In this document: piece by piece, positions 48,230 through 59,458 of the stretch
Layout: each line of letters opens with the position of its first letter
Position numbering within the stretch: position 1 is the stretch's first letter
Assembly: GCF_031877795.1 (NCBI RefSeq)
Contig: NW_027436610.1
Span: forward strand, 2,046,001 to 2,110,000
Origin: Strix aluco
Lineage: Eukaryota; Chordata; Aves; Strigiformes; Strigidae
Length of the DNA: 64,000 bases
Reading direction: 5' to 3'
Translations under genes and position numbers: made by a program
Notes under the pieces: model-generated
What the model was told of the DNA's origin: nothing
The model's input: only the letters and a program-made list of their open reading frames with translations
The model's database searches: none

Positions 48230-49010
48230 TATAACTGATAACCATTGTGCTAACAGGTATTATACTAAGTTATAACAAACCACCTACTCTGATATAAAGG
48301 GTGGAAGTGTTGAAGCCTGAGCAACAGGCCCTGAACCAAAACTGCTAACTCAGTATGTAATCATTAATGAAATATGCATGGAGGATGGAGCTATCTTGGA
48401 TGTATCTTTCCCTTCCTTTATATATGAATAGAATAACAGAGTCATGAAGACAGGTGCTTGTCCTCGAGACCTGATGTGAGACCTTGTGCATAATCCGATC
48501 CAATAAGCAGAGAAATTACCTTAGTTTCTTCCTTGAGCCCTGGCCAGGCTCTGGGGGGAACCTAATGTGAAATTTAAACCAGATATTTCCACTTAAAACA
48601 AAGGTGCCAGCTATTCTGGCTTGCTGATTTTTAGGTATATAAGGCTGGACCCGCTCACAGCGACTTTGGATGCCTCACCTACAGGTGGACGCCCCGCGTA
48701 GGATTTCCCACTCGCCGGGACAGGCTCAACAAATCCTCGCTGCACCCGGGGCTGCCCAGCGCCTGCGGGTCTGGATGGTGAGAACGGGTGCAAGTGGTGA
48801 TGGATCTTTCTTAATCACTATTCTCTCTCTCAGGTAGTAATGATTTGATGCATTACCCTGTATTTTCCTATTTGTTTAAGTGCACTATTCTGTCTTTTCT
48901 TACTGTATGTTTTCTGTATTATTCTGTTATATTATTTAGTTATTTCTAGTAAAATACGCCTGCTCTTTTCACTCTGGTGTCTGAGTTTAATTGATATCCC
49001 TAATCAGCAA
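48230..49010 (+). repeat. LTR in HYDIN intron (solo or truncated)
   Basis: Its core at about 48480-48700 is homologous to the LTR nested in the provirus at 30480-30720 (both with gcgactttggatgcctcacc). It contains tatataaggc upstream of that core, as a promoter would. No internal retroviral sequence is visible on either side. Ends are approximate. Confidence 0.7.
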
Positions 49011-49203
49011 AACACCACAACGTCAACCTAAGGCAGGAGAAATTAATATAAAGCAAAAGGAAAGAAGGAGAAAAGGTTTTCTGACACCCTTGTGGCAGAA
49101 AACTAAAACATGGTAGGCTGGGGAAGAGATGAAGAAAACGAGCGAGAAAGCTGTGCCCGCGGCCTGTGCCACCTGGGGTTTTAAGATTTGGATTTCATCT
49201 CAC

Positions 49204-49402
49204 CTTCATTTCCGTGCCCCTTCCTCGGACCTCAATAGTTTGCTGGCAAAGACCGTTGATTTCAAAAGGGATGAGCTCATGGTAAGACGCAATCTCTCTG
49301 GGATAGAAAGTGATGGGCACCGCCACTGTCCCTCCTGGGCGTAGGACGTACCCTGGGAATTCCACATGGAGGTGTGAGGTGCTGGTGAACAAGCAGCTCA
49401 GA
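49204..49402 (-). CDS. HYDIN: HYDIN exon
   Basis: LSCLFTSTSHLHVEFPG, VPITFYPREIASYHELIPFE, INGLCQQTIEVRGRGTEMK|gtgaga. Internally intact. The junction with the previous exon does not keep phase with the visible acceptor. Confidence 0.88.
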
Positions 49403-49590
49403 CTGGCAGAAAGCACAGCTGAGAGGAGCAGAGGTGTCACAAGGCTGTGTGTGCAACATCAGGGCTACTTAGGGCTCTCCTGTCTCCACTCCCTGCGTCC
49501 TCAGGATGTCACCCACAGTGCTCATGAGGACATGGAGCAGGCACATGCTAAGCAAGGGCTGAAGGAGTGTGTGGAGAAGGCCTACCTCAC

Positions 49591-49748
49591 ATCCTTATCT
49601 GGCTGGTTCGTGATGATGAGGCTCTGATGGGAAGGTGCCACTCCAGCGTAGTAGATGAAGCAGGTTCCAAAGTTGAGTCTGGTAGTGGAGAAGTGGACAG
49701 TGGGCATTACCACAGTGGCCAGGAACACGCAGGTAAACCCTTGTTGAT
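49591..49748 (-). CDS. HYDIN: HYDIN exon with frameshift at its start
   Basis: GFTCVFLATVVMPTVHFS, then LNFGTCFIYYAG, then SLIITNQPDKD|gtgagg. Phase 0 from the previous exon requires one more base near 49743-49745 (atcaacaagg). Confidence 0.88.
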
Positions 49749-50314
49749 CTGGCGAGGAGAAAGACAGCATGAGCCCACTGAAGATATGGGAACTACAACT
49801 GCAAACACCGAGGAAGAGGATGGGGGGCAGCTGGCTGCACTGACAATAAGGAAAAGCAAGTGCCAAAAGACTCCAGAATGGCAATAGAAGGTAGAAGGCT
49901 TGGTCCAAGAGGGAATGGGTTTTTGGAGAGTCGTGGCCCTGCTTTGTGCAGCCACATGCTGAGCTGTGCGGCCACATGCTGGCAGGACCTTTCTGCACGG
50001 TGGGACCAGCACAGCAGAGGCCTGGCAAGGAGAAACAGCTCCATCTCCACACACATCTAGGACCCCCCCAGATTAGGGGCAGAGGGGGCCTGGGGGATAT
50101 GCCCTGCCACAAAAGTGCTTCCCAAAGTCATCCTGGGTAAGCACTTATTAAAATACTCCATTCAGAAGCTGTCAGGCTCTTTATTTCTGCAACAGGAGCC
50201 TCTTTGCCTCGTTCAGGCTCTTCAGTGACAGAGCTCACCCCTAGCTCTGGGCTCCTGCTGCCAAGCTGCTGCGTAGGGAAGGTGAAGGTCCCGTATTAAA
50301 CCCTGGTGCCTCAC

Positions 50315-50532
50315 CTGCAGCGTCAGCTCTATGTCTTTTAAAGAGCACATCCTCTGTGGGTGAAAAGCCAGCTGGGTCTCTGCTTTCCCTTCGCCTGCAC
50401 AACTGTCTGAGGGGTGACAGTAAGGACCTGCTTACAGGCTGCGGGGCCACTCAGTTCCCACGAGAAGGTGAAGCTGAACTTGCTGTTATTGTGGATGCTA
50501 AAGAGATGCTGGACATTCTTGTTCAGCTGTAT
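50315..50532 (-). CDS. HYDIN: HYDIN exon with frameshift
   Basis: IQLNKNVQHLFSIHNNSKF, then FTFSWELSG, then after about 50391-50395 the homologous reading moves to another frame (CSLKDIELTLQ|gtgagg). Consistent with loss of one base in caggcgaag. Confidence 0.85.
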
Positions 50533-50794
50533 CTGCAGGGAAAAGCAGTGAGGACTGGGGGTTAGAGCACATGCAAAGTGTCAGCTGCCCAGCAAGTGCT
50601 CCTCCCTAATGTGCTCCTGCATTTTTCATATTCAGCTAATGACCTGTATGAAAGATCAATCTCCCTCCCTCCAGAGACCCATAAATGAAGAAAAACATTC
50701 CCTTGTGTTCAAACGTCTCTGTGAAGCTCCTGGTTCAGGCCCAACGTTGCAGGCCTTTGTGGGGCAAATGGTTCAGGGAAGCAGTGCTGCTCAC

Positions 50795-50999
50795 CTCCTT
50801 GAAATCAATGACGATCTCCTGTGCACTGAGCTCCGTGACACAGCCGTCGCTGTCCTCACACCTGACAGACGTGTGCACGCTATAGCCGGTGGCCTTGATA
50901 TTCAAGGAGAGGGACTGGGTCTTCCTCTTGACATCGCACTTGAGGCTGAAGACCGCCTCTCCTTCTAGTGTTGGTGTGAAGAAGACTGTAATGGGAAAC
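50795..50999 (-). CDS. HYDIN: HYDIN exon
   Basis: RFPITVFFTPTLEGEAVF, CDVKRKTQSLSLNIKATGYS, VIDFKE|gtgagc. Intact frame, and the phase continues to the next exon. Confidence 0.92.
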
Positions 51000-52065
51000 C
51001 TGGCGAGAGAAGACCCTTTTTGCTCCATTTGCCATCTCTTGGCTTTCCTGGCCACACGTTGCCTGCTCTATGGGAGAGCAGCTGTGCAATGGCCCTGGTG
51101 AGGCCCCAGGCCTGGGAGAAAGCAGGAGCAGCACTCTGCCCTTCCAGGGCCTTCCACTATGGAGCAAGCCCTGGTCAGCCCTGCTTAGGGTACGATGATC
51201 CCATGCAATGAAATGCCAGAGGATACAACAACAAGGCATCAAACCCTGAGCTAACGCTGACCTTGCTGCCCTGTCCACATGCTACAGGGCACCACTGGGT
51301 CGAGACCCCACTTCTGTCCCAGACACAGAGGAGGGCACTCGTGGAGACCCCCAGTCTCTCTGATCTATATGACAAGGGTAAGTAACATCCTCTTTGCCAA
51401 GAGGAGTCGTCCAGCTCCCGTGACAGCAGCACAACGTGGGTGCCACCAAACTGCCTCTTTGTAATTTTTGTGGGTAATTTCTGGATATGTGATCAAAACC
51501 AAACAAACTACAGAGATGTAAGGAATTACCACTTCTCAGGTGAGCCACAGTAACTGATACAGGATGCTTTCTTGCACTCTGTGGCAAGCCAAAATTCAGC
51601 ATCTTTTAAGACACAGCAAAGCTGCCTGGAGCTAATGTGTTCTCCTTACACCCTGGCAGGCTGGGAGTGGGCACAGGGACATCCATGATGGATCAGCAAA
51701 TGAGTTGGTGACTGCTTATACCGCTTGAACTCACAATCACGTCTGAGCACAAATCATGGCTGCAGTTTACAAGAAAAGAGCATCTGCTTTCTGACAGGTG
51801 ATCCTGCAAAACACAGCTAGTTGCCTAAGCCTGTTGCTGTCCCCCATGATGGGCTCAAATGCTGCCTGCAGTGCTGCTTCTGTGCTTTGTTGCTCTTGGC
51901 CCTGCACTGACCGCACATGGTGGGCTTTCTCGCTAAAGGAACACAGGGAAGAGAGGAGACCTTGCCCACTTAGAGCTGCTGGCTCAGGGGTCACAGGGGT
52001 AATACCCCCAAACATGCTTTTGTCATCAAAACTAGAAGATCCAAAGCCTGAATTTCTGCACCCAC

Positions 52066-52204
52066 CTCTGCTTGCTTCCCTGGCTGGATGCAACCTCTCT
52101 CTGTGTGGCAGAAGGCGGCCACCTGTTCTGGTGGGGCTTCAGGGTCTTGGCAAGTCCACTGGAACGAATACGTGGAACTGGTTGGGTTCATAACCATGAA
52201 GGTC
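52066..52204 (-). CDS. HYDIN: HYDIN exon
   Basis: TFMVMNPTSSTYSFQW, CHTERGCIQPGKQAE, and a GAG|gtgggt donor. The frame could also run on for about 10 codons (VGAEIQALDLL), so the 3' limit is less certain. The segment of about 100 aa that follows in the human protein was not found. Confidence 0.82.
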
Positions 52205-52319
52205 CTGGGAACACAAAGCAAAAAAGACTACTAAGGTGATGCTGGGACATTAGTGACTCTGTCCTGCAGCAGACATCAGGCACTGCCCATCCTCGACACT
52301 ACCCGGAAGGAGTTATTTG

Positions 52320-52870
52320 GTACAGTGGAACAAGATTGGGAGCACAAATATTTCATCTGCTTTATAAGGGCCCTGTCTGTTTCCCGGGTGGCTACAGATT
52401 AATGTCTATTGACAAAGAAATTCTCAAGGATATAGCCAAAGTCTTGCATGCTAAAACGATAAGATCAAGCGAAAATGGTAAAATCAAGTCCAGTCAAACT
52501 CCTTTGGAAGATGGTACTCTTGGTTGTGGTTGCAGCCTTCATTGACCATGTCTGACTGGTATCTCAAAAGAGCAAGAATGTCCCAAGGATGCTCTTCAAA
52601 GGGACAAAGGTTGTACTGGCCCTATTGCACAAGCTGGGGTTACGTGGTTGTCCCAGACTGACCCATACCTTATTGAAGAAAGGGACAAAGAGAACAAAAA
52701 ATGGGCCAGTTGGACTTCAGTGACCACCTTGTGCCAGGTCCAAAACAGACTCGTGGCCAAGGGTCAGCAGATCACAGACAAGGCACAAATGTGCCCTGAG
52801 GCTTGGAAGAGCAGCTGGAGAGGTCTCTGGTTAAGAAGGGTAACCAGGAGACGGTCATCAGGAGAAGCCA
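52320..52870 (+). other. Unassigned, possibly retroelement-derived segment in HYDIN intron
   Basis: Sequence unlike the surrounding introns, with two plus-strand frames (52336-52545, 52648-52947). A third frame near 52500 has a hydrophobic, signal-like run. I recognise no family. Confidence 0.3.
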
Positions 52871-52885
52871 TGTCCGCACACTTAC

Positions 52886-53098
52886 CTGCTGTGCCTGCCA
52901 CGCACTCCAATTGCCTCAAACTCAATCACTCTTGTGCTGAGATCTAATGTTGCCCCCTTTGGTCCCTGCAACTCTGGTACACGCCTTTTTGCAGTGATGT
53001 AGTCAGAGTCTTCCAGCTCAAAGTGGCAAAGTGACATCAGGCTTCTCCCCTTCACAGCCACCTCTGGGCCCTTCTGATTTGGCCTCAGGTTAGGAATA
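52886..53098 (-). CDS. HYDIN: HYDIN exon
   Basis: IPNLRPNQKGPEVAVKG, CHFELEDSDYITAKRR, then LDLSTRVIEFEAIG. Clean acceptor tttctttctag and donor CAG|gtaagt. The CHF-L-DSDYI block is diagnostic. Confidence 0.92.
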
Positions 53099-53625
53099 CT
53101 AGAAAGAAAGGGACCAGTATTAGCCAGACTAACATTTCCAGCCAGCCAGCTGCTTGTTTATCTCCTTGTGCAGCACAGTGTTGCATCCTCTCTCCATGCA
53201 AGCACCGATCAGCAAATCAAACAGAACTGCACTCCCCATCAGAGGCAGTGGAGGTGAAATGGCAGAAACACAGAGACTGACTGCAGCACACAGGTTTCTA
53301 GGTAGATAAGGTGGCCATGCTTGTCTGATAAAAAAGCATAGCTAGGGACTAGCTGGCCCCTTGACAGCCTTTCTGGATCTCTCGTTCCAGATTTTGGAAC
53401 CCTCCAGAAGCTTAGTATTTCATACAGTGTCTTGTCCCAGTGTCTCCATACCTGCTTCTACCAAGGCTGGATGATAATTTGCCTTTGCTCCTGTATGTTG
53501 GTTGTTTCTGCTGCCTCGCTGGGGCTGGCTGTCCCCAGGTCTGCACTCCCACCCACCCCAATCACAGGCAATACCACAACTACCCAGCGGTAGCACGAGT
53601 TGAAAAGTGCCTGGATGCTTCCTAC

Positions 53626-53872
53626 CTGCAGAGCATACGGCTCTCAAAGTCCCCCACGTACACCGGAGAGAACTTCATCTACAAGAGCTGCTCCTGTCCT
53701 GCAGGGATGGTGCTGCTGCGGGGCTTGACAGAGAACGGTGAGGTGGCACTGACGGTGTTCAGAGATGAGCTCAGGGAGGAAGAGACCTGCTCCAGAGCGC
53801 GGCCCAGCTGGCTCGAACAGCGGCTAGACTGGAGCTTCACAGAGGCACCAGAAGTGGAGGCGAGGAAACCCC
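53626..53872 (-). CDS. HYDIN: HYDIN exon with in-frame TAG
   Basis: Ser-rich linker (SSSLSSSL), then PFSVKPRSSTIPAGQEQLL, a TAG (53679-53681), and MKFSPVYVGDFESRMLC in the same frame. It ends at CTGCAG|gtagg and joins the next exon in phase. The ASH-domain strand continues straight across the stop, so the stop is a local substitution. Confidence 0.85.
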
Positions 53873-54479
53873 CTGCAGTAAAGGAAGAGGTTATAGCATG
53901 ACATCTTCTTTCAAGGAGAAAATCCTTTGTTCCCAGCAACTCTGCCTCCTGCTGCAGGTGGACAGAAGGGAGCTGGGATGCACTTGGAGCACCAAGGGTT
54001 TTCAGCAGGACTCCCAGTGAAGCACAGGGAAAGTGCACTGTTTACTTTTTGCTTCTGTGTAACTGCTCGCTAAATCATAATCCCAGAAAGTCCTGGGGAC
54101 AGGTGGGAAAGTGAGGACAGGTGGAGAACAGGGTGCAGGGCAGCAAATACCATGACAAGGCCCAGCAGAGACCCAGAGAGCTGCCTGAATCAAAACACAC
54201 CACTGAACATCACTCCGTAAAGATACTGAGATGACGGACAGGAGACTATGTGTATGTTAGCAAATTCAACGGGCCCAGGACTGAAGCCAACTGCTTCACT
54301 CCAGTCTGTTAAACTCTCTCCATCTCCAGGACTGGGGACCTAAATGCAAACTTCTGCAGAATGGTTTCTGGCCAGCTTTCATTACCAAATCATGTCCAGG
54401 AACTAACAGTAGAGATGTGTGTGTTACAGCACCTGGATAAATTTCTGGGCATCATTTCACGTCCCAGTACAGCCAGCCT

Positions 54480-54935
54480 CAGAATCACAGAATCATCTAG
54501 ATTGGAAAAGACCTTGAAGATCATCCAGTCCAACCGTTAATCTAGCACTGACAGTTCCCAACTACATCATATTCCTAAGCGCTATGTCGACTCTACTCTT
54601 AAACACCTCCAGGGATGGGGACTCCACCACCTCCCTGGCAGCCCATTCCAACACCCAACAACCCCTTCTGGAAAGAAATACTTCCTAATATCTAGTCTAA
54701 ACCTTCCCTAGTGCAACTTGAGGCCATTCCCTCTTGTCCTATCGCCTATGACTTGGTTAAAGAGACTCATCCCCAGTTCTCTGCAACCTTCTTTCAGGGA
54801 GTTGTAGAGGGTGATGAGGTCTCCCCTCAGCCTCCTCTTCTCCAGACTAAACAACCCCAGTTCCCTTAGCCGCTCCTCGTACGACATGTGCTCCAGACCC
54901 TGCACCAGCTTCGTTGCCCTTCTCTGGACACGCTC
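54480..54935 (-). mobile_element. CR1 LINE, 3' part (inverted), left of a nested LTR
   Basis: Typical inverted CR1: cagaatcacagaatcatcta, gatcatccagtccaacc, cttcctaatatctagtctaa, then ttctctggacacgctc. Interrupted at 54936 by an LTR and resumed at 55319. Confidence 0.93.
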
Positions 54936-55318
54936 TGCTGACGTGGAAGTCCTGGACACAACTTATATGACCAATTTGATCAAGTTGATGCCACTTTATT
55001 ACAGGATACACATCAATTTATACACTATCAGAAGCTTCACGCGGCACTATCTTCTTGTTAATAGGCTAAAGCTACTTGTTCACTCGCCCTTCTGCCTTCT
55101 ATGATTGGTCCCAGTGTGGTGTCCACGCGCTGCTCTCCCCCCAGGTAGACCCCCTGTTTTCGACATTCCAACATCTTTATCTCTTGGCCAGGAATGTAGT
55201 TTCTCAGGCCGTCTCGACCTTGTTTATGTCCTTGAACACAGCTGCAGCTTGCTGTTACAGTGAGGCCCCTTGGTCTGGATCGCTCACAACATGTCCGTTG
55301 TTCTCCAGCAATGCCACA
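54936..55318 (-). repeat. Solo LTR (383 bp) nested in the intronic CR1
   Basis: Starts TG and ends CA on both readings. The minus strand carries a polyA signal (taataaagtgg, plus-strand complement near 54990-55002). Flanked by acgctc (54930-54935) and atgctc (55319-55324), a 6-bp duplication with one mismatch. No internal retroviral sequence, so it is a recombination-derived solo LTR. Confidence 0.82.
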
Positions 55319-55480
55319 ATGCTCGAGTAATTCAATGTCCTTTTTGTAGTGAGGGGCCCAAAACTGAACACAGTAATCGAGGTGCGGCCTCACAAGTGGC
55401 GAGCACAGGGGGAAGATCACTTCCCTGTCCCTGCTGGCCACGCTACTGCCGATACAAGCCTCAGTGCTTAGCATTAAGGA
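55319..55480 (-). mobile_element. CR1 LINE continuation, right of the solo LTR
   Basis: ttttgtagtgaggggcccaa, then cgaggtgcggcctcacaagt and ctgctggccacgctactgcc, the CR1 segment that follows directly on the left-hand part. Confidence 0.88.
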
Positions 55481-56461
55481 TATGTTCATTAAGGACAGCA
55501 TTAAGTCCTGCTCCCCTGTCGCCTGCAGAATTGAGTTTTGCTTGTTACATGTGGTGGAGAGAAGGCTTTGGGGAACAGCGCTGCTCTGACCTTCACACCC
55601 TTTCCCCCCTTCCTCTTTGTTGGGCTTTCATAACCAATGACCAGAGAGCTGATGGCACAGCCCAGCAGACTGGCTTCAGCACAAGTGTGCCCTGTGCCGG
55701 GGAAGAGCCAATGCCAGGACGCACAGAGGAGGGAGATAAGCATGTTCAGGGCATCAAGGACTTGGGCTGAGTTGTCCCATCTTGACCATCAGGCAAGCTG
55801 CCTGTGCTAGGAAACACACGGGTTGCCAGCTCTCCTCACTCCTGTTTCTGATGAGACCTCTTGGACACACAGCCCTGTTTCCCCGCAGAACCACGCTGCT
55901 CCCAAGCAGACTGTGCGCTCAGACACAACCGCGTTACTGCGGGTTGGTGAGTCATGGCCCCGCCATTGAGCTCCAATGGCTGCTGCGAGCAGGGGCTCTG
56001 CCTGCAGCAAACACTCCCCTGCCCGAGTTAAGAGGGTTAGTTTTCGACAGTGACGTCGCATTTTCCCTGGATCAGGGAATTGCACACGGACAGTGACTGC
56101 AGGTCAGCTAACTCGTCGTTACACCATCAATTTTCCCCAGTCTCAGAGACTTCCCAAAGAGGTGCCCGAATCTCCCCCTTCCCAGACCTGACCCACCACG
56201 TGGCTCTCCCCCAAGCCAGGCTCAGCTCCCGTGCAGAGCACAAGTGTCAGAGCACTCATAGGAGGCTCTGAGAGGTAGAGAAGGGGCAGGGAAAAAGTCT
56301 CCAGCTGCAGCTGGGAAGGTGCTGATGAAAGTGGACAACCAGACAGGGACAAAAAAAATTTATGTTTTGGGGGGAAGCGGCATGGTCATCTCCCCAAGCC
56401 CTCAGCTGCCAACCAAAATGCCCTAGGCACCCTGAGCTGTCACACAGAGCCAGTCCCTTAC

Positions 56462-56574
56462 CATCCAGACTGGGCGGGAGCGGCTCCCCAGCACGGCTCA
56501 CTGCACTTTCATCCTCCATGGCCGCCATCCAGGTGTATTCCAGGGCCACATTCCCTGTATTGGACAGCTGGAAA
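56462..56574 (-). CDS. HYDIN: HYDIN exon
   Basis: FQLSNTGNVALEYTW follows the acceptor tgctttccag. It ends LPPSLDG at a gtaagg donor, and the phase continues into the 53872 exon. Confidence 0.9.
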
Positions 56575-57417
56575 CTGGAAAGCAAGGAGGAGTTTAAAAA
56601 GAAAAAAAAAGAAAAAGCCTAATAAATACAAAGTGAGTAGAGAAGTAACACTGCGTGGTGGGCTCCTGACACCCCTTTCTTTATGCTGAGTAGCATCTTC
56701 TTTCCCAGACAACTCTGCCACATCTAGATTGCTGCCCTGGGCTGCCCCAGAAGTATTTCCGAGTTTGGAAGTTACAGAGGAAAGGGCAGACATGGTGCCC
56801 AGGAGACTTATTCTGGTCTTACGTCTCCGTTTTACGTTATTTTGACTGCAAACCCGTCCTTGAGCAGATAAGGACAGGCATCATGCAATGAAAGCAAAAC
56901 CAGGGCTGTTCTCAGCAGAAAGGCACAGCAGAATTGAACCTCTGCTGGCACACCTTGGTGCGATGGCAGCCACCATCTCCTGCTTGGCTTTCTGTGCATA
57001 TATATGGGCCCCAGCACCTTAGCCAGGAATTGGAAAGGATGAAACAATAAAGGATTTGTTTAAAAGGATGAACAGCAGGTGAGACTGAATGTAAAGCCCG
57101 AGAAGGGACTCAGGTCCACATGTGGGAGATCTCCAGGCCCTGGGATGTGCCAGATTATGTGTGGAAGCTGAAACCTCAGACTCAGCAGGCAGGAGCACCC
57201 CCCTCCAAGGCTGATCAGCCTGTTAGAAATCAGAAGAGGTTTATTAAGTGGCCGAGCAATAAACATGTCAGTGTAACTTTAGCGAGCACAGGACCATGAG
57301 TAGAAGGAAAAGCAGTGGCCACTGGAGAGCACAGCACAGCTCTGGGGAAGCAGACATGGGTCAGCCCTGGGCAAAGGCAGTCCCCACTTGTAGGTCCGTC
57401 TGGCCTCCAGCACTCAT

Positions 57418-57578
57418 GTGAACATCCTCGTCTGGAAGAGCAAGGTCTCCTTGAACTCAATCATGTCCGTCTTCAGCTTGAACTCGGCATAGTCAACGAC
57501 AGCACTGAGGCGAAGTTCCACCTCGCGGATGCTCTTCTCCAGGACAGTGTGAACTGGTTCTGGGTCGGTCTCGATCAC
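57418..57578 (-). CDS. HYDIN: HYDIN exon with AT in place of GT donor
   Basis: VIETDPEPVHTVLEKS, then VDYAEFKLKTD and LLFQTRMF, ending TTCAC. The next exon starts with the T needed to finish this codon, so the boundary is fixed at 57418. The intron starts ATGAGT instead of GTGAGT (57416-57417). Confidence 0.85.
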
Positions 57579-58777
57579 CTCTGAACAGGAGAGGGAAGAA
57601 TCACTGACCAGAGCCCAGAAAGCCAGGCTGAGCAGGGAATCTTTTGGCCTCTAAAATCAGCCACATATAAGGGCTAGAAAGGACCATTCCCATTTATTTC
57701 CCTTGAAAGATAACCAAATTTGACCCTTCCGCTATAGTATTTGTTTCTACCTAGTGATCACAGCAGTCACCACGACTGTGAATACACCCATGGGGACTAT
57801 GACCGGGTATCAGCCTCTGTGTTTCAACCCTGTAGTGTCTGACCTTTTTCCTGGCCTCCTACAAATCCAGCAGGCTTCCAAATCAGGATTAAGTTCCCCT
57901 GCTGGAGCTCTGTGGATGGAGAACCCCAAGACTGAACAAACCTAGAAAGCACCTTTTCCTTCTTGTCTCAGGAGAAAGTGCTTTCCAGATGTCATGTGCG
58001 GGGCAACAGCCACACTGGTGGTGGCTGGGGATGGGCATTTTGGGATGGGAGTGAACTCACTAGGAAAGTCTCCGACTGCTGATGCTCTGATGGGGAAGAA
58101 GTTCGGTTTACAGGTCTTAAAATGGTTCAGAAACTGGGGAAGAACCATCACCCAAGATAAATGTGTCTGGCAACAACAATAGTAAAAAGCAAGAGTTTCT
58201 GGAGATGACACTTCTCCAGACTCCTGCGTGACTGCCATACAGTACCTGGGCTGCTCCATAATGAGACATCCTACACCATACAGAGACCACAACCAGAACC
58301 TCTGGTACCAGTGTAGGCAGAGCTCAGAGCTCGCCCACAGCGTGCTGGTGGGGTAGCCAGCACACACAGAAGAGCACTAGTGTTGCTCTCCACTTCAGAA
58401 CAAGAGACAGAGCACAGTGGATTTAACTCCTTGTTGGTGAAAAGGTACTGAATCAGGTGAAGAGATTTTAACACCATAAAATGTATTATCATAAAATGTG
58501 GCATTCAACACAGGCTGCAACACTTCTGCTTTTGGCAGAGACCAATAGTTTGCAAGTGGCAAAATGTCTCTTGTCAAAAAGACTTCCCCTTCTTGTGGGG
58601 GTGTATCAGGCCACCGTGCATCCACCTCTCTCCTGAAATGCACTGCTGGTTAACCGCACGGGTGGATTACATGTCAGGAGGAAGCAGGAGCTGCTTAGCC
58701 AGCAGAGATGGCAGCCTGCTGCCGTCGGCTGTTCTTCTTGTGGACGCTCAGTTAGCTTTTGCTATTGTGCTTCTTAC

Positions 58778-58996
58778 CTTCTTCTTGACAGGCCATGTGG
58801 CTGCCGGGCCCCTCATGGCATCCACCCACTTGATGGTGCGCAGGCAGTCGTCCCAGTCGGGAACCTGCTCTGGCAGCAGCTGCAAAGCGATCCGAGCCAC
58901 CTTACACCTCACAGGGTGCTTTTTGAAGGCGACTGCAATGTCCGATCTCAGGGTCACTGTGATGTTCTTAGCACAGCCAGCATGGAGGTGTCCCAC
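58778..58996 (-). CDS. HYDIN: HYDIN exon
   Basis: VGHLHAGCAKNITVTLRSD, then FKKHPVRCKVARIALQLLPE, then VPDWDDCLRT, ending VKKK|gtaaga. The PVRCK and VPDWDD motifs are characteristic of the family. Phase 0 at both ends. Confidence 0.92.
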
Positions 58997-59321
58997 CTAG
59001 GCAGAACCAGAGACCGAAGACCAAACTGGAATCCCTGGCAAGGGCAGGACTGACAGCAAAGGGACTGATGTGCTGAGCAGCTGTGCCAGGAATCTGCGTC
59101 TTACTGTGTATCTATCTGAGGTTTGATAAAGTACAAACAAAAGATGCCACCTCCCGTAACATGGAGCCTTTTCTGTGGGGCAGACAGCCCTGCCCCAGCA
59201 AAGCCAGGGATCGCAGCTCCTACATGGCTCTCTACCGGTCTGTGGGGACTCCCTGCGAGCTCCTGGGAACCCGCCGGGCACTGCTTGAGCAGCGGGGAAA
59301 GGCAGAGCCGTCCAAGCTCAC

Positions 59322-59458
59322 CTGGGGGGAGAAGTGAAACAGGGCGCCTGCCAGCCACTCAAACCACATCGCCTCCGTCCTGCTGCGATTGGTGATCGTG
59401 AAGCTCACGGTGTAGGGTGTCCCGATGTGACAGTCCCCGAACTGGATGTGATCCACCT
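59322..59458 (-). CDS. HYDIN: HYDIN exon
   Basis: Reads VDHIQFGDCHIGTPYTVSF, then WFEWLAGALFHFSPQ|gtgagc. The acceptor ctgccag|AGG (59458) keeps phase with the previous exon; the upstream cag at 59466 does not. Confidence 0.9.

Noticed and set aside
57411..57418. U12-type AT-AC intron after the 57418 exon
   Set aside because: The intron starts ATGAGT, not ATATCC, and its acceptor is an ordinary tttccag.
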